NCBI GenBank assembly: GCA_027923505.1
Contig: BROI01000020.1
Location: 434,001 to 498,000 of the forward strand
Length of the DNA stretch: 64,000 nt
Direction: 5' to 3'
DNA from: Mayamaea pseudoterrestris
Taxonomy: Eukaryota; Bacillariophyta; Bacillariophyceae; Sellaphorales; Sellaphoraceae
Part shown: one piece after another, positions 42,027 to 52,378 of the stretch
Layout of the letters: each line of letters opens with the position of its first letter
Numbering within the stretch: position 1 is the first letter of the stretch
The notes under the pieces: generated by a model
What the model was told of the DNA's origin: nothing
Database searches by the model: none
The model's input: only the letters and a program-made list of their open reading frames with translations
Program-made: the position numbers and the translations under genes

Positions 42027-43186
42027 TATTTAAAACAAGTTATCAAAGGCTCGCTTGCCCATTTCCACGCCCAGAAAGAGAGCGGCATTCGCCGGGAATG
42101 CTCGAATGACGGTGGGCATCAAGCCGCTGTATAGACCGGAAATGCCTCGAACGCGCGCTATGGAAACTAGTTCCGGCAAGTAGCTGCCAATGACCTGAAT
42201 GAATATGGAAGAGATGGATGAGATGGAGTATCACAACCACCACCCCTGCTGCATTGCTCAACCGCCACACGACTATCATATACTCGACTCACCTTGGTAT
42301 CGTAACGCGATTGAACATTCGTCTTTGGAACATCCAGCGGCATGGCGACGCACCAACCAAAGACCCCGGCGAGTCCTCCACTCACGAAAAAGTTGAGCTC
42401 CTCCGGCATGCTGGGAGCGTACGTGCGAAACATGTAGCAGCTCAGTTCGTAGCTGCCAAAGAAAACGGCGTAAAAGGCGGAATCGCGCGCCAGTTGCGCG
42501 TCGAGTCCAACGAACAGACTGCGCATGCCGCGACTGGCGTACATTTTGTTCCATGTTTGACGCGCCGTGACGGAATCGCCGACGACCACTTGGAGTTTGG
42601 CCTTGAGTACTTCACTCGGCAGTAGCACCAACGCGCTGCAGCATCCCGTCAGTGCGCCCATGCAAAATGGCTTGGCCATACTTGGTGGTCCACTAGCTGC
42701 TGATGCGTCTAAATCATTCGGAAAGGCCCGCTTGAGCGCCTCGTTGACGCCAAAGGCCATGCAGTTTTCGGCCGCCATGCCGAGCGCGGTGGGAACGGCA
42801 CCCTTCCAAAATGCCAAAACTCCTTCCTGTTTGAAAATGGAGGATATTGATGGAACCACGCTCGGATACAGCAACGGGTTGGTTTGCATGCGCACCTTGA
42901 TGGTGTCGAGTGGTTGGCCTTGATATGAAGGGAAGGCAAAGACAGAGTGAGAGAATGGAGGATGACGAAATGAATGAGTAATGAGTGAAGGACAGGGAGA
43001 TTGAAGTACACTTTCGACTGGTTCATCAAATTATCTCCAATTTCCTATACAACTTGCTGTCACGTCACTTCACTTTTCGTCGTTACCTGTGTAGCAGCAG
43101 CAAACGCTGCCAATGGTGGCCGAAAACAAGTCGCGCGCTACGGCTCGTGGGGAAGCCACGGACTCATTGGTTATAGCGTCGGACAT
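42027..43186 (-). CDS. mitochondrial carrier (SLC25) family protein
   Basis: Three exons, 43186-43087, 42918-42293 and 42194-42027, with introns of 168 and 98 nt, give 297 aa, the usual carrier length. The first exon, below 40 codons, supplies MSDAITNES and DLFSATIGSVCCCYTG. Three carrier signatures follow: QPLDTIKVRMQ (about residue 35), LPSEVLKAKLQ (about 130) and MPLDVPKTNVQ (about 228). Each is followed by membrane helices. FPANAALFLGVE near the end is typical of ornithine, basic amino acid and carnitine carriers. The protein ends ...VEMASEPLITCFK. A one-base shift would give the more usual GKRAFDNLF, so a base error here is possible. Substrate is not assigned. It is divergent from KDSR. 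Confidence 0.85.
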
Positions 43187-43505
43187 TATAAAATATAAGT
43201 CTATTTCGTTACTGCTGCAAACAATGAGAGTCAAATGCAGCTCACAGTATGGACCAAGCCGACGAACAAGAAATACAGTGGATGAACGGATGAACGACGA
43301 AGGAAGTTCCTGCGTTTTCGTCGTCAGAACCGTTCCGACACGCTGAAGATGACGTCACAAGAAACGCTGCGACACTCGATTCGCTCATTCATGTGCGACC
43401 ATGGCGAGCTATTTTTTGGCGTTTTTGGCTTTCCTCGTACAATCCAAGGATTACCTACATATCACAAACTTGAATAAATTGTAGCTTGACATCAATCTCA
43501 TTATT
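43187..43505. promoter_or_regulatory. divergent promoter with TGACGTCA site
   Basis: A 319-bp bidirectional spacer between the mitochondrial carrier and the sphingolipid gene. A perfect TGACGTCA octamer sits at 43349-43356, about midway. No other motif is recognised. Confidence 0.4.
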
Positions 43506-44810
43506 ATGCTCATTCGCTTGGCTGCAGCTGGACTCCTGGCCGTGCCGGCCTTGCTGCTCCACGTTGCCATGATACCACTGCAAATGCTGCTGTCGCTGCC
43601 ATCGGTTTGGTTGCTGCTGTGGGGCGACGAATATGTAAAGGCTGTCGCAAAAGCTAATAAACAAGAAAAGCATGATAACAGCAAGACCAGCAAGACTCGC
43701 AAAAGACGCAGACACGTGATTGTCACGGGCGGCAGCAGTGGGATTGGTCGCGCCGTTTGCCTGGCGGCGGCGCGCCACGGAGATCGCGTGAGCATGTTGG
43801 CGCGCAACGAGCAGCGACTCCAGCAAGCCAAGCGATACATTGAAGCAACGATTCGTAGTGAGCGTGGGAACAAGAATAATGACAAGAATGATAGTACTGC
43901 GACTGTCGACGTTTCAACATTTTCCGTCGACGTGACGGACTATTCCGCCCTCGAAGCGGTGGCCCAGCAGCTCTTTCAACACGACGACAACGTTTCATCC
44001 ATTCATGTGTTTCTATGCGCCGGTCAGGCCGAGCCAAACCACTTTTTGGCGCTGGAACCGCAAGCCTTTGCGCGTCAAATGCAGTTGAATTTACTGGGCA
44101 GCACGTTGACGGCGCGCGCCTTTTTGCCGCACTTGATTGAAACGAAAACAAGTAATAGCGACAAGACGACGAAGGTTACATCAGCTACATCAAGTACTCC
44201 AAATAAATCACATATTCAATCACCATGCACACTGACATTTTGCAGCAGCATGGCCGGACAGATTGGCGTCTTTGGCTACGGCGCCTACAGCCCCTGCAAG
44301 TTTGCGCTGCGGGGCTTGGCCGACGTTTTAAGCATGGAATGCTACAATCAAGCAGTCCATTTTCAAGTCGCCTACCCGCCCGATACAGACACGCCTGGCT
44401 ACAAGCAAGAGAATGTGACAAAGCCGCATGAAACGATATTGGTGAGTGGCGGCGTCGAAAAGACGAGCAATGCCGCGGATCCACTAGTGATTGGCACCAG
44501 CATGTATCAGGCTGCCGTTGCGAAGAAACCCCGTTCACACGTTTATTTCGATTTCGACGGTTTTCTTCTCACCACACTCTGTGCCGGCTTTGGAACAGTT
44601 TCGACGCTCTGGGACGGACTGGCGCAAGTCTGCGGCATGCAGCTGACGCGGTGGATCGCATTGCTGTATGTCAACGACTGGAAGCGGCTGCTGCAGAACT
44701 ATCGAAACAAGCAAGTGCAAGTGCAGGCGACAACTACTAATAAAGACGTTGGTGGCAAGGAGGAGGAGGAGTCGGCCAAGGTTGGCAAGACGGATGACAA
44801 GACGGATTAA
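43506..44810 (+). CDS. KDSR: 3-ketodihydrosphingosine reductase
   Basis: Single exon, 434 aa. An N-terminal membrane anchor (residues 1-40, LLAVPALLLHVAMIPLQML) precedes a short-chain dehydrogenase domain. The NADPH-binding motif VTGGSSGIGRA lies near residue 73. The catalytic SSMAG and YSPCK (YxxxK) lie near 246-262. YPPDTDTPGYKQEN near 290 is diagnostic for KDSR/TSC10 rather than other SDRs. It reduces 3-ketosphinganine to dihydrosphingosine at the ER, the second step of sphingolipid synthesis. A C-terminal hydrophobic region (LLTTLCAGFGTVSTLW) and a Lys/Glu-rich tail match the family. Loops with Asn/Lys and Ser/Thr insertions make it somewhat longer than animal homologues (about 330 aa). 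Confidence 0.9.
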   Translation: MLIRLAAAGLLAVPALLLHVAMIPLQMLLSLPSVWLLLWGDEYVKAVAKANKQEKHDNSKTSKTRKRRRHVIVTGGSSGIGRAVCLAAARHGDRVSMLARNEQRLQQAKRYIEATIRSERGNKNNDKNDSTATVDVSTFSVDVTDYSALEAVAQQLFQHDDNVSSIHVFLCAGQAEPNHFLALEPQAFARQMQLNLLGSTLTARAFLPHLIETKTSNSDKTTKVTSATSSTPNKSHIQSPCTLTFCSSMAGQIGVFGYGAYSPCKFALRGLADVLSMECYNQAVHFQVAYPPDTDTPGYKQENVTKPHETILVSGGVEKTSNAADPLVIGTSMYQAAVAKKPRSHVYFDFDGFLLTTLCAGFGTVSTLWDGLAQVCGMQLTRWIALLYVNDWKRLLQNYRNKQVQVQATTTNKDVGGKEEEESAKVGKTDDKTD

Positions 44811-44984
44811 GATAGTTGAATCTGAATCTCGCTTGCGTGACATTTCGGCATCGCTTGCTATCCAGACAGGCTCCATGATACAAACAGCATACCGAAAATA
44901 AACAGTAAAGTAGTAAACATTTACTACCTCAAATATATGTTACGAGCCATGTATAAAGACACACATACATTCAAAAGCCAACTA

Positions 44985-47980
44985 CTAGTCCAAGTCGTTT
45001 CTCAAGTCAAAAAACGACGTGTCAGCAACGCTGCTGCCATCCACCTTTTTCTCCTCGGGAGTTTCCTTCTTCATTCGAGCCTTGGCCATTTGGAGAATGA
45101 GCGCTCGTCGCGAGGTTCGGTCGGGTGGCATGCTGGAACCATCCGTCAGCATGGATGACTCGCCCGTGAAATCCGAACCAGAGGCCCATGTGCCATTTGA
45201 TTCAGAGTCGCCACTCTGTAGGGCAAACAATTGATCGCCATTGTCGCTTCCAGTGGTTGATGTGGGAGATAGTGCAGTATTGGCGAGCCTTCGGTTGCGA
45301 ATGGCTTGCTGGGCCTTGACAGTTACTGTAGAGGCGGAAAACGCTTCGCTTCGAGGTGACACTGGTGGCAGGTCGACGCGGCGCTGGAGCGCAGTCTTGT
45401 CTGGCGAAATGGATCGATCGCGCCCATTGTATCCTTCCAATCCATCGTTCAACATGAATGCATCATCATCATCCTCGTACACCGGAACATTTTCGTGATT
45501 GTCATGTGAGTCGTTTTCGTAGTACACAATGGCATCGTCATGGTGATGCTCCTCTTCCTGTTCCTCCCCATGATTGCCGTAGTCATCTATATGGTTGAAA
45601 TCTTCGAAATGATTGTTAATGTAGTGGTCATGGTTCAACTCTTCTTCTTCGTGCCGGTAGTCTTCATGTTCAAACGACTGCTCCATTGACATTGATGCAC
45701 TTGCAATGCCGTTCAAATCAAGAGTTGCGTCGTCTCGCTGCTTGCAAAGACTTGGCGGCTCGTCGTCGGGTGGATCAATGCGAGAGCCTCGCTGCGTCGC
45801 GCTTGTTTCGTCAATGGGTGCATCGTCTCCGTCGTCGTCATAGTCGTGACTGTCATTGGCGAGCCGCGCAAACGCGCTCGATCCATTTGCTGGTGACGAA
45901 TCATGAAGCTGCGCCGGCTGATTGAAGTAATGAGGCGAATCTTCCGTGTACTGCATACTGTCTGACAAATGTTCGTCGAAGCGAGGCATGAAGTCATGAG
46001 TATTATCAATGTGATCAACGCCTAAAAGTGCCTGGGCTGACAAGTACTCCTGATCAAACGCTGGAGCGACGCTGTCGAGCGGATTCAGCTCCTCATATGT
46101 TTGGGGCATGTCATTATCGAACTGCGGATGGTATACGCCATTCATCGCTGCAGCATCCTCGTGATATGATCCGCTACCACTTTGCTGTTGCTCTTGGTCA
46201 TAGTCCTGCAACGCTCGATAGTGCGTCGCATTTGTAAGCATTGCATTGTTTGGATGGCTCAAGCCCAATCGCTGCTCGTACTCCATGGCCCGTACCAAAG
46301 CTTGGTCGCGAGCAGCAACAAAGTGAGGTGGCAGTATTGTGATCCATGCCGAAGGTTGCATGATATAGGGAGGTCTGTTGGAGAAGAGATGAATAATTAG
46401 TGAGAATAAGGGACCAACCTTTTCCTCCCTAGCACACCATCATACATTTACTTACAATGCTCTACATGGCCCAAGGTGATAAACCTGCAAATCCTCAAAG
46501 TCCTGCTCCGACAAATCGTAAACTTCCTCCACCTGCTTGACGGAGGCAACGCTGGGAAAGCCTTCCGGCTGCTCCAACTTGTAAAGATCCGTCGGCGTCA
46601 AGCTTTCGCTCAAAAAGGCAAGCATGTGAATCGCATTGCCTTCAAAGTCAGCCTCGTAGTAAACATCCTCCTCCGTGTTAATGGGGCCGCCGGAAAAGAA
46701 GCAAAATTTGTCCACCAACGTCCATTCCATTGGATCTTCAATGAGCTGCCGCGGCGCCTTGTCGCACGCATCCGGATAGTCAGTCTCGAGCAACACGAGT
46801 GTATCGCGCGTCAGTGGTTCCACGTCGATGGGTCGAATCATGCCAACGGCGCTAGCCAGCAAAAAGTAGTAGCCGCCCGATGGATGCAACCGTTGCTTCG
46901 AGTCTGCGACAACAAACAAGTGCAAGATTGCAATTGCGTGAGGAATATGAGACGCAAGTTGGCCATTCTTCCTATTTTCAATTCAACTATCATATACTCA
47001 CGAAAGAACGATACACCATCAGGAATAGCCTTGAACGAAAAGTGACAATACTTGGAAATGCGCCGCCAGCCACTGCTCAGCAGCAACTCATCCGGCAGCC
47101 GCGAAAACTGATTGGGAAAGGTTTGCTCCACGCGCCGCAAATCCTCATCGCAAATGGTGGGACATCCCTTGAGATTCATGGCCGACGCCAGCATCAAAAC
47201 AACATTGCCCGTGAGTGTCAAGCCTTCGTAGTGCTGCGTGTGACTGCCAATGCCTTGTTTGGTAAAGTAGCAGCGCTTGGCAAAGGCGCTGGCCATTGGT
47301 TGCTGCAACAAGTGGTGGCGCGAATAAGCGTGGTGGTCGTCTTGGTCGTTGGACGACGTGTTGCGATGTTCCGGCGTGGCAGCAGCGTCATGGTGCAGCT
47401 TGACGACGCTTTCATCGTCGTAGCTTGACGTGACTTCCAAACTGCTGCGGTCGTCGACAACATTGCCGCTGCTTCTCCTGCCGCCGCCGTTTCGACTGGT
47501 ACTGCTTCGCTTGCCGTTGCCAGTTTTGCTTTTGTTCTTGTCGCGCTTGCTTTTTCGGCTCTTGCGCTCATCCTCCGTGTAAATCGTTTCATCCTCCTGA
47601 TCTTCATCGTCGTCATCAAACTCCTCCTCCTCCTCCTCGTCTTCTTCGTCTTCATCCTCCGATCCCGACTCATCGTCCGAAACATCCTCACTATAAAACG
47701 AATTGGTTGGATCATTGTCTTTATTGTGACTGCCATCCTTATTCTTCGTCTTATTGCCAAGATAGGGACTGCAAATGGAGTCAATGAACTGCGCCGCCGG
47801 ATGGTTTTGGTCGTCCAGCTTCTTATTGAAGCGGCTCAGATTGGCCTGCAGCTCGCGCACGCCGTCGTTCACGCGACTGGAAACGTTGGTTGAATCTCGT
47901 TTGCTGCTGCTGCGGCTGCTGCGCTTCTTTTTGCTGCCGACATTATTTCCAGATGACGACGATGACTCGGCGTTACCCAT
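44985..47980 (-). CDS. acidic, probably N-myristoylated protein of unknown function
   Basis: Three exons, 47980-47002, 46903-46456 and 46374-44985, with GT-AG introns of 98 and 81 nt, join in phase to 938 aa. The start MGNAESSSSSG fits the N-myristoylation consensus (Gly2, small residue at 6). A basic Ser/Lys stretch follows, then an acidic run near residues 105-145 and a second basic Ser stretch. Two folded-looking segments follow: PMASAFAKRCYFTKQGIG through FKAIPDGVSFF, and LHPSGGYYFLLASAVGM through DLYKLEQPEGFP. The latter spans both introns. The C-terminal 450 residues are disordered and rich in Asp/His/Glu. No family is recognised. Inference: peripheral membrane protein with a regulatory acidic tail. 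Confidence 0.75.
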
Positions 47981-48199
47981 GGTATTAATGCTGCTGCAGT
48001 AGCTGCTGCTGCTTGTTTAGTAGGACGTCGCGAGCAGTATTCCTTGTGACGGCTGCGAATGTAGTAATTCGCTTGTCGAAAATGTTTACTATGCTCGAAT
48101 CAAATCGAGAACGGTGATTGTCTGCACTGCACTGCTGCTGCTGCAATTTTTAAATTCTTGTAATAGAACTTAGTGACTCCAATATTGAATCTCTCTATT

Positions 48200-48517
48200 T
48201 TAATAATTCACAAAGTCGAAACGCTTCGTTGATGATGGTGATGGACCAACGATAAGTCCTCGCTGCTGCTGATGGCGCAAGTCGTCGAAGTCGCCTCGTC
48301 TCGCCATGGCGAGTGGATGCCAATGGCGCGCCGGGCAGGCATTCTGAGGCTTGACGCATAGTATGGCTAAACTTCTCACATTGGCTTTCAAAGCGGTTGA
48401 CGCCGGCGTGCGTGCGTGTGAATATGCAAGCATTGGCGAGTGTGCTACGACTTTAGCCGGCGCTTTCATGCAGCGGCTGCTGCATAATGACATGACCATT
48501 GAAAGAAGAGCCAGCAT
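48200..48517 (-). CDS. small ORF with possible signal peptide (doubtful)
   Basis: A 105-codon ATG frame starting with LALLSMVMSLCSS. It begins 50 bp from the ATG of the LRR/RNI-like gene at 48568 on the other strand. It lacks a recognised domain and its composition is unremarkable. Could be promoter sequence only. Confidence 0.2.
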   Translation of the reverse strand: MLALLSMVMSLCSSRCMKAPAKVVAHSPMLAYSHARTPASTALKANVRSLAILCVKPQNACPARHWHPLAMARRGDFDDLRHQQQRGLIVGPSPSSTKRFDFVNY

Positions 48518-48567
48518 AACGCTACCGTAGCAGTGAGATAACGACGGAAAAAATACAAGCGATCACC

Positions 48568-50040
48568 ATGTCACCCGAAGAATTACATCAATCATTGACA
48601 CAAGGCATGCATCCAATTTTTAAGCGTGTATTATACGTCAAAAGGGACAATCCACTGGAAGATGCGACTCTTGGATTTCTCATCACCGATTCTTTCATTT
48701 GTAACTACTTGGGACTGGACGAGCATATTGCAGACCGATCTCTGGCCGCTTTGCAAACAATTCGCATATCACGAGTCAGGATTGCCGAATTTCCATCCAG
48801 TTTGGCGACTCCTCCACGGACCCGTAGCGAGGTGCAACGATGTAACAGGCTTCGCCGCCTTTGGCAAGCCCTTGGCAACAACCCAACGTTGAAAAATGCA
48901 TTTATGGATGTTTTGGGTAATGAGCTATGGAGTATAGCGCACGCATGCGCACTGCAAGAGTTGCGGCAGATACAAGCCTTGTCCATTTGCATGGAAGGCG
49001 ACGCGCGGAATTTGCAGGATCTTGTCAATGGGCTACGCGGACATGGTTCGCTGCGCGCCATTACATTAGAAATTCCCATGGAAGAATACCCAACTATACT
49101 ACCAGTGCTTCCGACATTACCAGAGCTGAATTGTGTCACTATAGACGCGTCACCCTGGGAGTCTGCAATGACGCCCGCTGCGGCCCAAGCTATTGCAAAT
49201 TTGTTTCTCGCAGAAATGCCTCATCTTTCAATCAAAATGAATTCTACTGATATTGACGAGGAATGTCAAACGATTTTGTGCCAAGGCATTGCAAGAGCAA
49301 ATGTTGCAGCGCTCAACATGTTTTTGTGCCTCGTAGAGGGAGATCCGGTGCAGTTTGCCAACGCCATTACAAGTTCGCGCCTGACAGATGTATGCTTGAT
49401 GTATGCGAGATTTAACGATGGTATAGCATCATTTTTGCGCCCGCTGGCAGCGGGATTGGATTCCATGCCTCGACTTGAGCGATTCACATGTCGGCCCGAC
49501 TTTCATTTTGAAAGTGGCACCCATATAGATGATGCAATGCTTAGTGTTGCTGGCGTCCTGGCTCGCTGCCCTCGAATTGCGCTGATTGAATTGCTGCTAG
49601 ACAATTACTCTGACTATCTGGATCGAATAATGGCAGACTGCGTTCGAAGTTGTCCTTGTCTGGAGACTCTCGTTATGGACATCTGCGATTCTCGTGGCGA
49701 AGATTGTGCATTTCCACTTTTGCTGATATCAATCAACAACAATTACTCACTCACAAAGGTGACACTCAAAATGTTGCCGCTGGACATGCGTGCGAAGGTT
49801 GACGCTATATGTAAACTCAATAAAGCTGGTCGAAAATATATGGCATTGGACAGTGCGAATCAGCAAAAGGCCATCTGCGTTCTTGCGGCGGTCAATGATG
49901 ACTTGGACTGCTTGTTTACTCATCTCCGGGAGAATCCACTGGCTTGTCGTCGGGTAAGCATTGGAGCGACTGCCACGAGGCGCAAACGCAAAGCAGCAAA
50001 TCTCAATGTCAAGGACAAGTCGCATTGTAAAAAGGTGTAA
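48568..50040 (+). CDS. LRR/RNI-like family protein
   Basis: Intact single-exon gene of 490 aa, first of three tandem family members. It has the conserved layout: an N-terminal block (FICNYLGLDEHIADRSLAAL), PRTRSEVQRCNRLRRLWQALG, a central leucine-rich segment (NVAALNMFLCLVEGDPVQFA), FLRPLAAGLDSMPRLERF, and the C-terminal signature LNKAGRKYMALD then CLFTHLRENP. The end is basic (ATRRKRKAAN), possibly nuclear. The product differs substantially from the members at 16609 and 50468, so this is an old duplication. Function unknown. It is divergent from the myristoylated gene, with 587 bp between starts. Confidence 0.7.
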   Translation: MSPEELHQSLTQGMHPIFKRVLYVKRDNPLEDATLGFLITDSFICNYLGLDEHIADRSLAALQTIRISRVRIAEFPSSLATPPRTRSEVQRCNRLRRLWQALGNNPTLKNAFMDVLGNELWSIAHACALQELRQIQALSICMEGDARNLQDLVNGLRGHGSLRAITLEIPMEEYPTILPVLPTLPELNCVTIDASPWESAMTPAAAQAIANLFLAEMPHLSIKMNSTDIDEECQTILCQGIARANVAALNMFLCLVEGDPVQFANAITSSRLTDVCLMYARFNDGIASFLRPLAAGLDSMPRLERFTCRPDFHFESGTHIDDAMLSVAGVLARCPRIALIELLLDNYSDYLDRIMADCVRSCPCLETLVMDICDSRGEDCAFPLLLISINNNYSLTKVTLKMLPLDMRAKVDAICKLNKAGRKYMALDSANQQKAICVLAAVNDDLDCLFTHLRENPLACRRVSIGATATRRKRKAANLNVKDKSHCKKV

Positions 50041-50467
50041 CTTTTCAGTACTACAAATCAAATTGCTTGTAACGAAATTCTGTGTTTGTTTGTTGTTGTG
50101 CAGCTTATAAATTTGTAGTGTGCAGCAATTGTTGCAGGAAAGGAAAGCATCAGGACAGATAGCTAGGATGTCGTACTACTAGTGACTTAATGCCGCTGCG
50201 ACGTTTACCTTAACGAGCAAAACGCCGCGAAATTCCGCAGCGTTCACAGCTTCACAGCGCCCTTTCTTCAGTCGCTCCTTACAGAAGATCCAACTTGGCT
50301 GCTAATACAGTGCTGTCTTTATTACATTGACTCATTAATCTTAAGAGGAATTGAAATCTGCGAGAATTGTTCACGAGTATTTGTAATTTGATTGCCGCAG
50401 CAGTATCAGTCTTATTCACCTCAAGCTCCGCAGCCAGCAAGCAAAGGCGGTCACTGTCAGAAAAAAT
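50041..50467. other. intergenic
   Basis: 427 bp between two co-oriented family members. No gene or repeat is seen. Confidence 0.5.
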
Positions 50468-51973
50468 ATGCCGACGATTGAGTCATTAACGCATCCGGAG
50501 GGCGTGGAGAATCATCCACTTTTCCTCGTGGCCATGGAGCATTTAAGCTCGGACAGCTTGAATAGTGGTCCGCTCGAGCTAGTCGTTGACGAACATCTAG
50601 TTGATGGATACTTGGAACTTGACGACGAAACTGCGAATCAAGCTCTGAGCGCTCTTGAAAAGACTCCCATTGAGCAAGTTGGAATGTACGACCTTCCTCG
50701 TCGAATGAGCGCTAATCCGCGAACTAGGGCCGAAAAGCTACGTTCTGCTAAATGCCAGCGATTTTGCAAGTCTCTCGGCTCCATTTCAACTTTGAAAAAA
50801 GCAATCTTGTCTTCTCCTGGAACTCGTTGGAATACAATGCATGCGTATGCGCTGCAGAGTATGCAGCAGATCACGTCGGTAAAGATTTCATGTAGGTGGC
50901 AGCATAGTAGTCTCCATGATATTGCGACTAGTCTACGAGGACATGGCTCTATCCAAGAGATTCACCTTCGAGTGCCCGATTTATATTACCCTTCTATCTT
51001 GCCAATTCTGCGTACTTCGCCGCTGCTTGGCGTTGTGAAGCTGCAAGCCGGGGCAGATACAATTGGCATTAACTTTGTAGTACAAGAAATGCCTGGCGCC
51101 ACAGTCCCAGCCGCGCAGGCTATTGCGGACCTGCTTGAATCGAAGCTTCGGCTAGTTGTCTGCAATTTGGCTTTTGACGGAGATGCGCAGACAGCTCTGT
51201 GTGCCGGAATCACACGGGCGAACGTCAGCGCCCTGGAAATTTGTTCATGTTCCTTCCAAGATCCGTTGGCGTTTGCTGACGCCCTCGCAAACTCGCCCTT
51301 GACGGAATTGGAAATAAAGAGTGTCCTTAACAACGAGAAAAATGTGCGGACATTTTTGAATGCGTATGCGACAAGTCTTTCGTCATTGTCTCCACTGAAA
51401 AAGCTTTCAATTGACCTTATGGATCATAAGGTTATTGGCAGCACTGCAGCTGTAGACAAGGCTATGGTTAACGCCGCTCGAAAATTGGCCCATTGTTCAC
51501 TCCTTTCATCGCTCAGTTTGAGTGTGGGCTTGTGCTCGCCAGGTCTCGATGAAGCGTTGGCTTGTTGCCTTGGTAATTGTGCTGCATTAGAGGAGCTGAC
51601 TTTGGTTTGCCGGGGAAGAAAGGCCGCTGGAACACCTTCGTCCAGATATTCTTTACTATTAAAGGCAATGGAAACAAACTACACTTTGAAGCATGTTGCG
51701 CTGAAGCCATTGCGTAAATCGGTAAGGGGCAAGATTGAAACGTTTTGCAGGCTCAACAAGGCCGGTCGAAAGTACATGGCGACAGACAGCGGCAACCAGA
51801 TAAAAGCCATTCGCGTCCTTGCACAGGTTAGCGATGATTTGACCTGCTTGTTCACGCATTTGCGCGAGAATCCCTTGGCTTGCAAAGTGAACATTGCACA
51901 AGCTTGCGGCAAGCGCAAGGCGATGGAACGTGGCAACGAGGAGTCTCGTCAAACGACTCGGAGCAAAGCATAG
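50468..51973 (+). CDS. LRR/RNI-like family protein
   Basis: Intact, 501 aa, second of the tandem trio. The start MPTIESLTHPEGVE aligns with MTWATIESLPWPEGKY of the pseudogene at 52379, which supports both starts. Family blocks are present: LELDDETANQALSALEKTPI, MSANPRTRAEKLR, FCKSLGSISTLKKA, NVSALEICSCSFQDPLAFADAL, FLNAYATSLSSLSPL, SPGLDEALACCLGNC, LNKAGRKYMATD and LFTHLRENPLACKV. There is no signal peptide or membrane segment, and the C-terminus is basic. Role unknown. The neighbouring pseudogene is its closest relative in the window, judged by the shared MSANPRTR and IESL blocks. Confidence 0.7.
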   Translation: MPTIESLTHPEGVENHPLFLVAMEHLSSDSLNSGPLELVVDEHLVDGYLELDDETANQALSALEKTPIEQVGMYDLPRRMSANPRTRAEKLRSAKCQRFCKSLGSISTLKKAILSSPGTRWNTMHAYALQSMQQITSVKISCRWQHSSLHDIATSLRGHGSIQEIHLRVPDLYYPSILPILRTSPLLGVVKLQAGADTIGINFVVQEMPGATVPAAQAIADLLESKLRLVVCNLAFDGDAQTALCAGITRANVSALEICSCSFQDPLAFADALANSPLTELEIKSVLNNEKNVRTFLNAYATSLSSLSPLKKLSIDLMDHKVIGSTAAVDKAMVNAARKLAHCSLLSSLSLSVGLCSPGLDEALACCLGNCAALEELTLVCRGRKAAGTPSSRYSLLLKAMETNYTLKHVALKPLRKSVRGKIETFCRLNKAGRKYMATDSGNQIKAIRVLAQVSDDLTCLFTHLRENPLACKVNIAQACGKRKAMERGNEESRQTTRSKA

Positions 51974-52378
51974 TCAGTAAAAAGTAAATTATACATCACT
52001 ATAGTCTTTAGTAGCATACAAACTAGTTGGATAGCCTTTGTGCGGGCTCGTTCATTTCGCCATAGCTTCTCCCGAAGAGAAACGATGCGACATCTTTTAA
52101 ACGGACGACGCGCGAAGACGAGGACACGAGACGAGCCGTCCTCTCATAAAGCATTATTCGCCCTTGCGCTGCATCTTTCAACACCGTCATTAGCAAGCTA
52201 GCTTGCTCCGAGTTAGACTCTTTCGTGACATATCCAATCGAGCTTTCGTATCGCTCGCGCTTTTCGCATAGCGGAGGACGGAGAAGCTTTCGAACGCTGC
52301 CTCACGCTGTCACGCTTGCTGCGTTCGGACAAGGCTGACGAAGAGGTCAAACGTCCTTACTCATATCTCTATTGCAAA
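51974..52378. other. intergenic
   Basis: 405 bp. Open in frame with the next gene from 52316, but without an ATG until 52379. No motif is recognised. Confidence 0.5.
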
